This document shows positions 30,814 through 39,118 of a stretch of 64,000 nucleotides of DNA, in pieces. Numbering within the stretch: the first letter of the stretch is position 1; every line of letters starts with the position of its first letter. Made by a program: the position numbers and the translations under genes. The notes beneath the pieces were generated by a model. That model saw nothing but the letters and a program-made list of their open reading frames with translations. It did not search any database and was not told where the DNA came from. The DNA comes from Dongia_B soli (lineage in GTDB: Bacteria; Pseudomonadota; Alphaproteobacteria; Dongiales; Dongiaceae). The DNA lies in the NCBI RefSeq assembly GCF_034044715.1, contig NZ_JAXCLW010000001.1, positions 434,001 to 498,000 of the forward strand, given 5' to 3'.

Positions 30814-33135
30814 TCAGCCCTGAAACGGAGGACTGTCGTAAAGCCGCTGCGTTTCGGAAAACTGTGCCAGATTGGCATCCATCCGAGCATAAATAGCGGC
30901 AGCTTGACGGGTCAGGTCGTGGGTATCGCAGTCCGACAGATCCGCGCTCGGCAGCGTGGCGAAGATCGCCACAGCTTCCTCGACACGGTCAATTGCCCAG
31001 ATTTTGAAACGGCCCTGCGCGAGCGCTTCGGCCACTTCCTCCGCCAACACTAGATCGCCGATATTGGCTGATGGCAATATGACGCCGCTGAGAAGACCCT
31101 TGCGGCGATTGCCCTCGGTGGCCTCGTAAAAACCTTCAACCTTCTCAGTCACATCGCCTACCGCCTGAACATCGCCCAGTTGGTTGAAAGATCCCGTCAC
31201 CGCCAAATCCTGACGGATTGGCATCCCGCACACGGCCGAGATAATTGCCACGAATTCGGCGACCGAGGCGCTGTCGCCCTCGATCCGGCCGTAATTCTGC
31301 TCGAAGGTAATCGAGCAATCGAACGAGAGAGGTCGCAGGCGCCCGAACTGACCGCGCAAGTAACCCTCGACGACGAGAGCACCCTTTTGCTGGCTGCGAC
31401 CGGAAAGCTGCGTCACATGCTCGATATTGACGACTCCCTTCCATCCGATGGAAGCGCGCGCCGAAACGCGGCTGGGGCGGCCGAATGCATAATCGCCAAC
31501 CTCCCGCACCGTGAGTGCGTTCACCTGCCCGATCGCCGTGCCCTCTGTGGTGATGGCTATATGCCGCCGCGCGATGCTTTCGAGAAAGCGTTCCTCGGCG
31601 CGGCGGTTACGATGCCGCCGCGCGTTCCACGCTATCAATATCTCATCGCGGGACAGCGCGTTCGAGGGACCGGCGATACGCTGCGCCTCGCGGATCAGGT
31701 CATCGAGCAATTCGAAACGTGCGCTCAGAAGATCCCGGCGGCCAGCAATCTTCGACGACAGGCCCAGCAGGCAATCCACCGCGTCGGTCGTGTACCGCAT
31801 ACCGTGACGCATGATCGCGCGCTGTAGTATGGCCCCAAGGGTCGCGGCATTTTCCACGCTTGCAGGCATATCGGGATCGATTTCCGCCCGGATTTTGAAA
31901 TGCGCCCGGAACTCTGTATCGTCGGAAAAATGCTGATAGAAAGTTGCCGGCGAGCTGATAACGATGATCTTCACGCTCAAGGGAATGGGTTGTGGGCGCG
32001 GCGTGGCGGCCACCGGCATCGATCCCATCCGGTGCCTTTCCTCGATAGCGATCATGCCGTCGCGCAAGGCAGCCTTCAATGCGTCGATAACGCTGTCATC
32101 CTTGGCGAGTGATTCCGCCCGCAGAACCAGGATACCTCCATTTGCCCGATGAAGGGAGCCCGGACGGATCAACGAAAAATCGGTCTCGAACGAGCCTTGC
32201 TGGCGCCGATATTCGATCGCGCCGAACAGATTTTCATAGGTCGGGTTGGGCTCGAGGATGACCGGCACACCGTCATTATCGGTCTGGTCGATCAGGAGAT
32301 TCGCCCGGTAGCGTACCGGCACATCCACCGAACCATCCCGCACGAGACGCGCAATGGTGGTCACATTGGACAGCATGTCGGTATTGAGATCGTCGATCCA
32401 GTTGCAAAGGTCCTGGTAAGGGGCAAACTGATCGGAGAAAGAGCACCGCTCCTTCGTAATGATCACTTCGAGCGTTTTTCGGTCGAGTTCAGTTGCGGCA
32501 TATTCGGCCGAGGCTTTGATCTTGCCGGCTTCCTCTTCGAATTCCGTCGGATTCTCGAACAGTCCACGCGACGCGGTCTTCTCGTCCGCGTCTTCCTCTC
32601 CATGACTTAAGCGCAGCGCCGCTTCCATCTTCTTGGGTGTACCACGCTTGCCCCCGCCGTTCCGGTCGTTTCCGCGGCGCAGCTGCCTTCGCTTGCTGTC
32701 CAGCTCGCGCTCTGCCTCGCGATAAATTTCCTCCAAACGCACTCGATGGATTTCGCTTTCGAGCGCCGCCTTGAACATCGTGAAGACGCGCTTCACGTAG
32801 TGCGTCAGATGCTCTTCGAAACGCCGTCCTTCGCCGGGACTGACACCGAAGGCGCGAGGCTCGTGTTCAACCCAAAAGTTCTGCAGATATAGCCAGTCCT
32901 GGCGAACCAGATGTTCGATTGGCCGACGATAGCGCAGATAATCAATCGTAGCCGTCATACGGCCCACATTCTCATCGCCGATTAAAATCACATTGAAGTC
33001 GGGTCCACTGATGGAAAGCGCTAGGTCGATAGCTTGACGCGCCCTTATGTGGCTCGACAGGTTAAAGACGTCGCCGATGCCGGGTTCCCAGCGGTGCTGA
33101 GGAATGGAAACGTCCGTATATCCAAGCGATTGCAT
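30814..33135 (-). CDS. LonB-like (AAA_32) protease with degenerate ATPase site
   Basis: Protein of 773 residues related to the LonB/YcbZ group. The C-terminal protease is intact: catalytic Ser622 in EGDSASVAE and Lys665 in VTEKVEGFYE, with MPIRQDLAVTGSFNQLGDVQAVG between them. The AAA part is aberrant: the P-loop, usually GxxGxG[KR], reads GDENVGRMT near residue 53-61, and the Walker-B-like segment HRANGGILVLRAESL has Arg where an Asp is expected. A charged coiled-coil insertion (about residues 120-230) carries a basic run (KRRQLRRGNDRNGGGKRG). It converges on ecfG (12 bases). An EcfG-type promoter candidate lies at 33219-33243. I infer an ATP-independent or weakly ATP-dependent protease. Confidence 0.88.
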   Translation of the reverse strand: MQSLGYTDVSIPQHRWEPGIGDVFNLSSHIRARQAIDLALSISGPDFNVILIGDENVGRMTATIDYLRYRRPIEHLVRQDWLYLQNFWVEHEPRAFGVSPGEGRRFEEHLTHYVKRVFTMFKAALESEIHRVRLEEIYREAERELDSKRRQLRRGNDRNGGGKRGTPKKMEAALRLSHGEEDADEKTASRGLFENPTEFEEEAGKIKASAEYAATELDRKTLEVIITKERCSFSDQFAPYQDLCNWIDDLNTDMLSNVTTIARLVRDGSVDVPVRYRANLLIDQTDNDGVPVILEPNPTYENLFGAIEYRRQQGSFETDFSLIRPGSLHRANGGILVLRAESLAKDDSVIDALKAALRDGMIAIEERHRMGSMPVAATPRPQPIPLSVKIIVISSPATFYQHFSDDTEFRAHFKIRAEIDPDMPASVENAATLGAILQRAIMRHGMRYTTDAVDCLLGLSSKIAGRRDLLSARFELLDDLIREAQRIAGPSNALSRDEILIAWNARRHRNRRAEERFLESIARRHIAITTEGTAIGQVNALTVREVGDYAFGRPSRVSARASIGWKGVVNIEHVTQLSGRSQQKGALVVEGYLRGQFGRLRPLSFDCSITFEQNYGRIEGDSASVAEFVAIISAVCGMPIRQDLAVTGSFNQLGDVQAVGDVTEKVEGFYEATEGNRRKGLLSGVILPSANIGDLVLAEEVAEALAQGRFKIWAIDRVEEAVAIFATLPSADLSDCDTHDLTRQAAAIYARMDANLAQFSETQRLYDSPPFQG

Positions 33136-33218
33136 CTTCTACTCCCCACCCAGTCTCGCTTGCCCATCGCCGCAGCACGATGTCCCTTTCGCCGCCAGCA
33201 TCCAATCGGAGCTTACTA

Positions 33219-33243
33219 AACAGCGGCGTTATGCCTTCGTTCC
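33219..33243 (-). promoter_or_regulatory. Candidate EcfG promoter for the LonB-like gene
   Basis: Minus-strand GGAAC, 16-base spacer, TGTT, lying 84 bases upstream of the ATG at 33135. The -35 is exact and the -10 matches three of four in the CGTT consensus. The -35 is half of a perfect palindrome GTTCCCA-TC-TGGGAAC (33239-33254). Confidence 0.55.
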
Positions 33244-33290
33244 CATCTGGGAACGGGCCCATATCACGGCGACACTCATCAGTTGTCGCC

Positions 33291-35222
33291 TTATAACCGG
33301 ACTTGCCGGTCCCTGCGCCGCACGGCCAAAGATTGTTCGATGGCCGCAATCAATCCTTCGGAATCATACGGCTTCATCAGCAGACAGAAATTGGCGGCCT
33401 TCGCCATGGTCATGGAAGCGGCATAGCCGGTGGCCAGAACAATGCTTAGATTCGGCCAGCGTCTTGTGACCTCTTCAGCCAGCTCCAAGCCGTTCATGCT
33501 ACCCGGAATGACTATATCGGAAACCAGGATGTCGATCTCTTCGAGCTTGAGAAGGTTCAGTGCATCCTGGGCAGTTCCACAAGAATTGACGTGATATCCC
33601 GCATCTGTAAGCATCTCCACCGCTAGTTCGGCGATGGTGCTGTTGTCCTCCACCACTAAAACTCTCTGGCGCTGATTAACCTCTTCTTCCGCCAGATTTT
33701 TGGCCGCAGGGAGGAGGATCGACATGATCGTACCCTGGCCCTCGACGCTGCTGAAGTTCATGGAGCCGCCGGATTGCTTGGCAAAGCCATAGGCCTGACT
33801 TAGGCCAAGGCCGGTGCCCTTGCCAACTTCTTTGGTTGTGAAGAACGGTTCGAAAACTCGATCTCTCATCTCAACCGGGATGCCGATTCCGTCATCGACA
33901 ATCGAGACTTCGACGTAATTTCCGGCATTAAGGTCCTTCTGCTTCTGTTGAATCCGATGATTCCTCGCCCGCAGCACGATCGTGCCGCCATTTGGCATCG
34001 CGTCGCGCGCGTTGAGACAGATGTTCAAGATTGCCAATTGAAGCTGGTTCGGATCGACCTCCACCGGCCAGAGGTCGCTGGCGATTTCCTTTACGATGCG
34101 AATATTGCCGCGGAGCGAACTCAGCAAATTGTTCGCGACCGATTCCAGGCACACCTCGATGCGTAGCAGCTCCGGCCGCAATGATTGTTTGCGCGAGAAA
34201 GCCAGCAAATGCTTTGTCAGCATTTCCCCGTGGCGAACGGCTTTGCAAATGTTTCCGAGCACACGCTCGACCCTGGCGTGATCGACGATATGGCGCTGGG
34301 CCAATTCAGCACTGGTCAGGATGATTGTCAGCAGATTGTTGAAATCGTGCGCCACGCCTCCTGTCAGCTGGCCCAGCGCTTCCATTTTCTGCGCCTGAAA
34401 TAGCTCTTCCCGGGCGAGCTCCAATGTACGCTGCGCTTCGATCTTCTCCGTGATATCTCGGATAATGTTCACATAACCGATAAGAGCGTTGTGCTCGTCA
34501 TAAATCGCGTCCAGGATGGTGTTTGCCCAAAATTTCGAACCGTCCTTCCTGATGCGCCACCCTTCCGATTCAAATTTTCCAAGACGCGCCGCGGCTTCCA
34601 TCGCCACCGTGGGTTCCTGCAGGCTCGCCGCTTCGGTAGAGTAAAAACTGGCGAAGTTGCGACCGACAATTTCATCTTCCGCATAGCCGAGGATGCGTTC
34701 GGCGCCCCCATTCCAGGTGCTCACGCGTCCCTGGATATCCATCATGTAAATAGCGTGGTCAGCCACGCTTTCGATCATCATGCGAAAGCGCCGTTCGCTC
34801 TCGGCCAAGCGTTGCTCTGTCAGATATCGTTGGGTGATATCTCTGGTAACCTTTGCAAAGCCGATGACATCACCATTATCGTTGCGAACGGCATCGATCA
34901 CGGAGAGCGCCCAGAACCGGCTGCCATCGCGCTTGATGCGCCAGCCCTCACCTTCGCATCGTCCCACGGTTCCGGCGGTGCGCAGCATCCGGTCCGGCAC
35001 GCCCGCAGCCCGCTCTTCCGGCGTAAAAAAAATCGACAAATGACGGCCGATGACGTCGTCGGGAACATATCCCTTGATATGCTCCGCGCCCGAATTCCAA
35101 CTGACGACGTAGCCTTCGGTATCGAGCATGTAGATCGCGTAATCGATCACGGCGTCGATCAGAATCCGGTATCGGTTCGGATCCATTAACAATGCATCGG
35201 TTCGTTTCGGCCGGTCGGTCAT
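33291..35222 (-). CDS. PAS-PAS hybrid histidine kinase with receiver
   Basis: Soluble sensor of 643 residues from the Met at 35222 (MTDRPKRTDA); ten further codons are open upstream. Two PAS domains with PAC motifs (about 20-140: SWNSGAEHIKGYVPDDVIGRHLSIFF; 145-265: TWNGGAERILGYAEDEIVGRNFASFY), HisKA with GGVAHDFNNLLTIIL, an intact ATPase (ILNICLNARDAMPNGG N-box; DDGIGIP; GTGLGLSQAYGFAKQSGG) and a C-terminal receiver (VVEDN; ILVSDIVIP; LATGYA; LMKPYD). No membrane segment, so it senses a cytoplasmic signal; a PAS cofactor is not obvious. It is upstream of the LonB-like gene on the same strand, at the edge of the stress island. Confidence 0.92.
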   Translation of the reverse strand: MTDRPKRTDALLMDPNRYRILIDAVIDYAIYMLDTEGYVVSWNSGAEHIKGYVPDDVIGRHLSIFFTPEERAAGVPDRMLRTAGTVGRCEGEGWRIKRDGSRFWALSVIDAVRNDNGDVIGFAKVTRDITQRYLTEQRLAESERRFRMMIESVADHAIYMMDIQGRVSTWNGGAERILGYAEDEIVGRNFASFYSTEAASLQEPTVAMEAAARLGKFESEGWRIRKDGSKFWANTILDAIYDEHNALIGYVNIIRDITEKIEAQRTLELAREELFQAQKMEALGQLTGGVAHDFNNLLTIILTSAELAQRHIVDHARVERVLGNICKAVRHGEMLTKHLLAFSRKQSLRPELLRIEVCLESVANNLLSSLRGNIRIVKEIASDLWPVEVDPNQLQLAILNICLNARDAMPNGGTIVLRARNHRIQQKQKDLNAGNYVEVSIVDDGIGIPVEMRDRVFEPFFTTKEVGKGTGLGLSQAYGFAKQSGGSMNFSSVEGQGTIMSILLPAAKNLAEEEVNQRQRVLVVEDNSTIAELAVEMLTDAGYHVNSCGTAQDALNLLKLEEIDILVSDIVIPGSMNGLELAEEVTRRWPNLSIVLATGYAASMTMAKAANFCLLMKPYDSEGLIAAIEQSLAVRRRDRQVRL

Positions 35223-35695
35223 AAAGCTACCTGATATCTTGCTAATATTCATAGCACGTTTGCCTCGATGATCCGCAAATTTTGGCCCGGAAAACGGAGA
35301 AGCATTTCACACCTATCTTGTAACGAGCCCGGCCAAGCACCTCCCCTCAAAAACTTGTGAATTCCGTCACTTGCTTGCTCTACGTGGCGGCCCTTGTTGG
35401 CCCAGGTAGGCGAGTGGTCGCGCCATAAAGGTCGCGTCTTCTCGGTATGGACTTAACGCGAGGCTTCAACGCGAAGCAAGGGGATGCGATTCGACCCAGC
35501 CTTGCTGATGTGATTAGCATTAGGCCGAAGCAAGGTCGTCCTCAGTGGCATGACGGCTATCATCCGCAGATCGTCCATTTTCCATCGCCGGTCTCTCAGC
35601 CGAGGGAACCTTGGACACTCTTCTCTTGTTCAATAATGGCTCGGCATGACCCTACTTCAGCATCACGAAGTTAATTCCATCAGGGGAGAAGGCGG
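35223..35695. other. Divergent intergenic region upstream of the trehalose operon
   Basis: About 470 bases between the hybrid kinase and the glgE operon. The only clear element is the EcfG-type promoter at 35605-35630. A short AACGCGA direct repeat occurs near 35453-35475. A 75-codon open frame at 35447-35674 has no ribosome site or recognisable product and was not called. Confidence 0.55.
35605..35630 (+). promoter_or_regulatory. Candidate EcfG promoter for the trehalose/glycogen operon
   Basis: GGAAC (35605-35609), a 17-base spacer and TGTT (35627-35630), 65 bases before the GTG start of the GH13-GlgE gene. The -35 is exact and the -10 matches three of four. This would place all six coupled genes under general stress control. 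Confidence 0.6.
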
Positions 35696-38600
35696 GTGGC
35701 TGAACGATCGAAGAAGCAATCCGGCATGAGAACATTCGCCCCAAAAATTTCGCCACTCGCCGCGGGCAATGTCTCGGCTGGCGATATCTCGTCGACCGGC
35801 CCGCGTATCTACAATCTGTTTCCATCTCTTCTCGGTTCCGTCCGGCAATGGACTGAGCACCTTCCGCGTATTGCGGATATGCAATTCAACTGGATCTATC
35901 TCAATCCGTTTCATGCCCCCGGCTATTCCGGCAGCCTCTATGCGATCAAAAATCCTTACGCGCTCAGTGATTGGGCAGGGGCAGGCATAGCGCCTCAGGA
36001 GGCCGATACTGCGTTGCGGGAATTCGTGGCATCGGCCAAGCGACACGGCATTGCCGTCATGATGGATCTGGTGATTAACCACACGGCGAAGGACGCCGAC
36101 CTCTTCGGCGAACATCCGGAATGGTATCGACGAAATGCTGATGGATCACCCTACAGTCCCCGAGCGGTCGATCCTGACGACCCGCAAAAGGTTACAATTT
36201 GGGAAGATCTGGCTGAGCTGGATTATGAGATGCCGTCCGTCCGGGCTGCTTTGGTAGACTATTGGTCTACCTATATCCAGCATTATGCCGGTCTCGGTTT
36301 TAACGGCTTCCGGTGCGACGCGGCCTATCAGGTGCCGGCGCCGGTTTGGAAGGCGTTGATCGAGATAAGCCGACGGAACCATCCCGATCTGGTCTTTTTC
36401 GCCGAGACCCTGGGCTGCACCACCGAGCAGGTAGCAGCGCTCGCCGGGGCCGGTTTCAACTATATCTTCAACAGCGCGAAATGGTGGGACTTTGCCGCGC
36501 CTTGGCTGCTGGACCAATATGATCAATTCCGCCTGATAGCACCGTCGATCGCATTCCCCGAGAGCCATGACACCGAGCGCCTGGCAAGCACGGTGGATGC
36601 CGCTAATCCTGCGGCGATATCAGCCGTCCTCAAATTCCACCTGGTATTCGCCGCGACCTTTTCCGCCGGCTATATGATGCCGATCGGCTATGAATACGGT
36701 TTCCGCCAGAAGCTCGATGTCGTCTACACCCGGCCCGAGAGTTGGGAAACGACAGGCATCGATATCGGCGACTTCGTGACGGCCGTCAACCGTATGAAAG
36801 CGACAGTGCCTGCCCTGAATGTCGAAGGCTATCAACGCCGCATCACGGCGCCCGCTGCCCCCGTTGTAGGATTGCTACGGCTTTCTGGCGGTCACGTCGC
36901 CGAGGCCGAAGAATGCGCCCTGCTGCTGTTCAACCCTGATCGGCAGGCATCACATGAAGTAGCGATCGGCCCGCTTTTCAATGAGACGGGCGGATATTTC
37001 AGCGATTTTACCGATGTGACACCCTTCGCCACGGAAACCACCTTTTCACCTGCGGAGGTGCTTAACCTCGAACCGCTTGAAGCACGGATCTATCGTGGCC
37101 GGAAGAAACCTCGAGCGGCAGATCAAGGAGAGTCGAAGCGTGCCGAGGTCGACCCGTCAGAATTCTCCGCAAACCGCGTGGCGATAGAGAACGTCTATCC
37201 GGAGATCGATGGCGGAAGATTTGCCATCAAGCGGACGGTTGGCGATGTTCTGGAAATCTGGGCGGATATTTTTTCCGATGGCCATGACAAGTTGCAGGCT
37301 TGCATTAAATATCGGCCGGTTGACGCGACCGACTGGTCTTCATCGCCCATGGCTCTCTACGATAATGATCGTTGGGTTGGGCGGATCGGCCTGACGGAAA
37401 ACGCCGATTACCTCTACACGATCGAAGCCTGGCGGGATCTCTTTGGCAGCTGGCGAAACGACATTATCAAGAAGCGTGACGCCGGCCAAAAAATCGCGTT
37501 GGAGCTCGAAGAAGGCTTGGTTTTGATCGACAAGGCTGCCACGCGCGCTAAGGCGGCTGGCCGTGATGAGTTCGCGCAGCTTCTGGCCGAAGCTACGCGT
37601 TTTCAAAATGACCCAGACCAACGGTCGGCCCTGCTGCTTGATCCTTCAGTCCATGAAATGATGCTGCGCTGGGAAGAGCCCGCCAATCTGTCCCGATACC
37701 AACATAATCTGCGGGTGATGGTCGACCGCCAGGCGGCGCTCTATTCCGCATGGTATGAATTGATGCCTCGGTCGCAGAGCCCCTCGGCGGGACGCAGCGG
37801 CAATTTCGACGATGTCATCGCCAGGTTGCCCTATGTCCGCGACATGGGATTCGACGTGCTGTACTTCCCGCCGATTCATCCCATCGGGAGCACCAATCGC
37901 AAAGGCCGCAACAACAGCCTGACAGCCAAACCGGAAGATCCCGGCAGCCCGTACGCGATCGGTGCTGCCGCCGGTGGACATACAGCCATTCATCCGGCGC
38001 TCGGCACGCTTGACGACTTTGACCGTCTGGTGCACGAAGCGCATCGCCACGGCCTTGAGATCGCATTGGATTTTGCGATCCAATGTTCGCCCGATCACCC
38101 CTGGATCCGCGAGCATCCAGAATGGTTCGACTGGCGTCCCGACGGCACCATCAAGTTCGCGGAAAATCCGCCAAAAAAATACGAAGATATCGTCAATCTG
38201 CATCTCTACCGCGATGCCCTTCCTGGGGCCTGGTATGCTTTGCGCGATGTTATCCTTTTCTGGATCAACCACGGCGTCAGAATCTTCCGCGTCGATAATC
38301 CGCATACGAAGCCATTGCCTTTCTGGGAGTGGATGATCGCGGACATCCGGAGAACTTATCCTGAGGCCATTTTTCTTGCTGAAGCCTTCACGCGCCCGAA
38401 GATGATGAAGCGCCTGGCGAAAGTGGGCTTCGCACAATCCTACACTTACTTTACCTGGCGGACGACAAAGCAGGAATTGACCGATTATCTCCTGGAACTG
38501 ACACGGAGCGAGGCGCGCGAATATTACCGGCCCAACTTCTTCGCCAATACGCCGGATATCAATCCCTACCACTTGCAGACCGGCGGGCGCCCGATGTTCA

Positions 38601-39118
38601 TCATTCGGGCAACCCTGGCAGCGACGCTTAGCAGCGCCTACGGCATCTATAGCGGCTTCGAACTTTGCGAAGCGACGCCGGTACCGGGCAAGGAGGAATA
38701 TCTCAATTCGGAGAAGTACGAAATCAAAGTCTGGGACTGGAACCGGCCGGGTCATATTCGCGATCACATCACACGCCTCAATCGCATCAGACGCGACAAT
38801 CCCGCCTTACATCAGCTCACCAACCTCACTTTCTACAATGCCTTTAACGACCAGATTCTGCTTTACGGGAAGATGACCGCCACCAAGGACAATGCGATAC
38901 TCATCGCCGTTAATCTCGATACCCGTCACATGCAGTCGGCGAATTTCGAAGTACCGTTATGGGAGTTCGGCCTAGCTGATGATGCGGCGATCGACGTCGA
39001 GGATTTGCTTACAGGAAAATCTTTTCGTTGGCAGGGCAAGATTCAGCACATGGCACTTGATCCACAGATCAATCCCTGTGCCATCTGGCGCCTATCGCCT
39101 GTTGGAGGAAGGGCATGA
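35696..39118 (+). CDS. glgE: GH13 domain fused to maltosyltransferase GlgE
   Basis: Protein of 1140 residues with two parts. Residues about 35-460 are a GH13 amylase-fold domain with all catalytic blocks: DLVINH, GFRCDAAY (nucleophile Asp208), FFAETLG (Glu237) and ESHDTER. Residues about 490-1140 are GlgE, which adds maltose from maltose-1-phosphate to alpha-1,4-glucan: RVAIENVYPEIDGGRFAIKR (N domain), FPPIHPIGSTNRKGRNN, FRVDNPHTKP (nucleophile Asp867), LAEAFTRP (Glu896) and NTPDINP. GlgE alone is about 660 residues. The GTG start follows GGGGAG; an ATG at 35726 is the alternative. Four-base overlap with treS. The substrate of the N-terminal domain is unknown. Confidence 0.92.
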   Translation: MAERSKKQSGMRTFAPKISPLAAGNVSAGDISSTGPRIYNLFPSLLGSVRQWTEHLPRIADMQFNWIYLNPFHAPGYSGSLYAIKNPYALSDWAGAGIAPQEADTALREFVASAKRHGIAVMMDLVINHTAKDADLFGEHPEWYRRNADGSPYSPRAVDPDDPQKVTIWEDLAELDYEMPSVRAALVDYWSTYIQHYAGLGFNGFRCDAAYQVPAPVWKALIEISRRNHPDLVFFAETLGCTTEQVAALAGAGFNYIFNSAKWWDFAAPWLLDQYDQFRLIAPSIAFPESHDTERLASTVDAANPAAISAVLKFHLVFAATFSAGYMMPIGYEYGFRQKLDVVYTRPESWETTGIDIGDFVTAVNRMKATVPALNVEGYQRRITAPAAPVVGLLRLSGGHVAEAEECALLLFNPDRQASHEVAIGPLFNETGGYFSDFTDVTPFATETTFSPAEVLNLEPLEARIYRGRKKPRAADQGESKRAEVDPSEFSANRVAIENVYPEIDGGRFAIKRTVGDVLEIWADIFSDGHDKLQACIKYRPVDATDWSSSPMALYDNDRWVGRIGLTENADYLYTIEAWRDLFGSWRNDIIKKRDAGQKIALELEEGLVLIDKAATRAKAAGRDEFAQLLAEATRFQNDPDQRSALLLDPSVHEMMLRWEEPANLSRYQHNLRVMVDRQAALYSAWYELMPRSQSPSAGRSGNFDDVIARLPYVRDMGFDVLYFPPIHPIGSTNRKGRNNSLTAKPEDPGSPYAIGAAAGGHTAIHPALGTLDDFDRLVHEAHRHGLEIALDFAIQCSPDHPWIREHPEWFDWRPDGTIKFAENPPKKYEDIVNLHLYRDALPGAWYALRDVILFWINHGVRIFRVDNPHTKPLPFWEWMIADIRRTYPEAIFLAEAFTRPKMMKRLAKVGFAQSYTYFTWRTTKQELTDYLLELTRSEAREYYRPNFFANTPDINPYHLQTGGRPMFIIRATLAATLSSAYGIYSGFELCEATPVPGKEEYLNSEKYEIKVWDWNRPGHIRDHITRLNRIRRDNPALHQLTNLTFYNAFNDQILLYGKMTATKDNAILIAVNLDTRHMQSANFEVPLWEFGLADDAAIDVEDLLTGKSFRWQGKIQHMALDPQINPCAIWRLSPVGGRA

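Noticed and set aside
35447..35674. Open frame of 75 codons upstream of the trehalose operon
   Set aside because: No ribosome-binding site, no domain, and it contains the EcfG-type promoter candidate.
37646..38767. Minus-strand open frame of 373 codons inside glgE
   Set aside because: Antisense to the GlgE catalytic domain, no ribosome site or domain; similar shadows occur throughout the trehalose operon.
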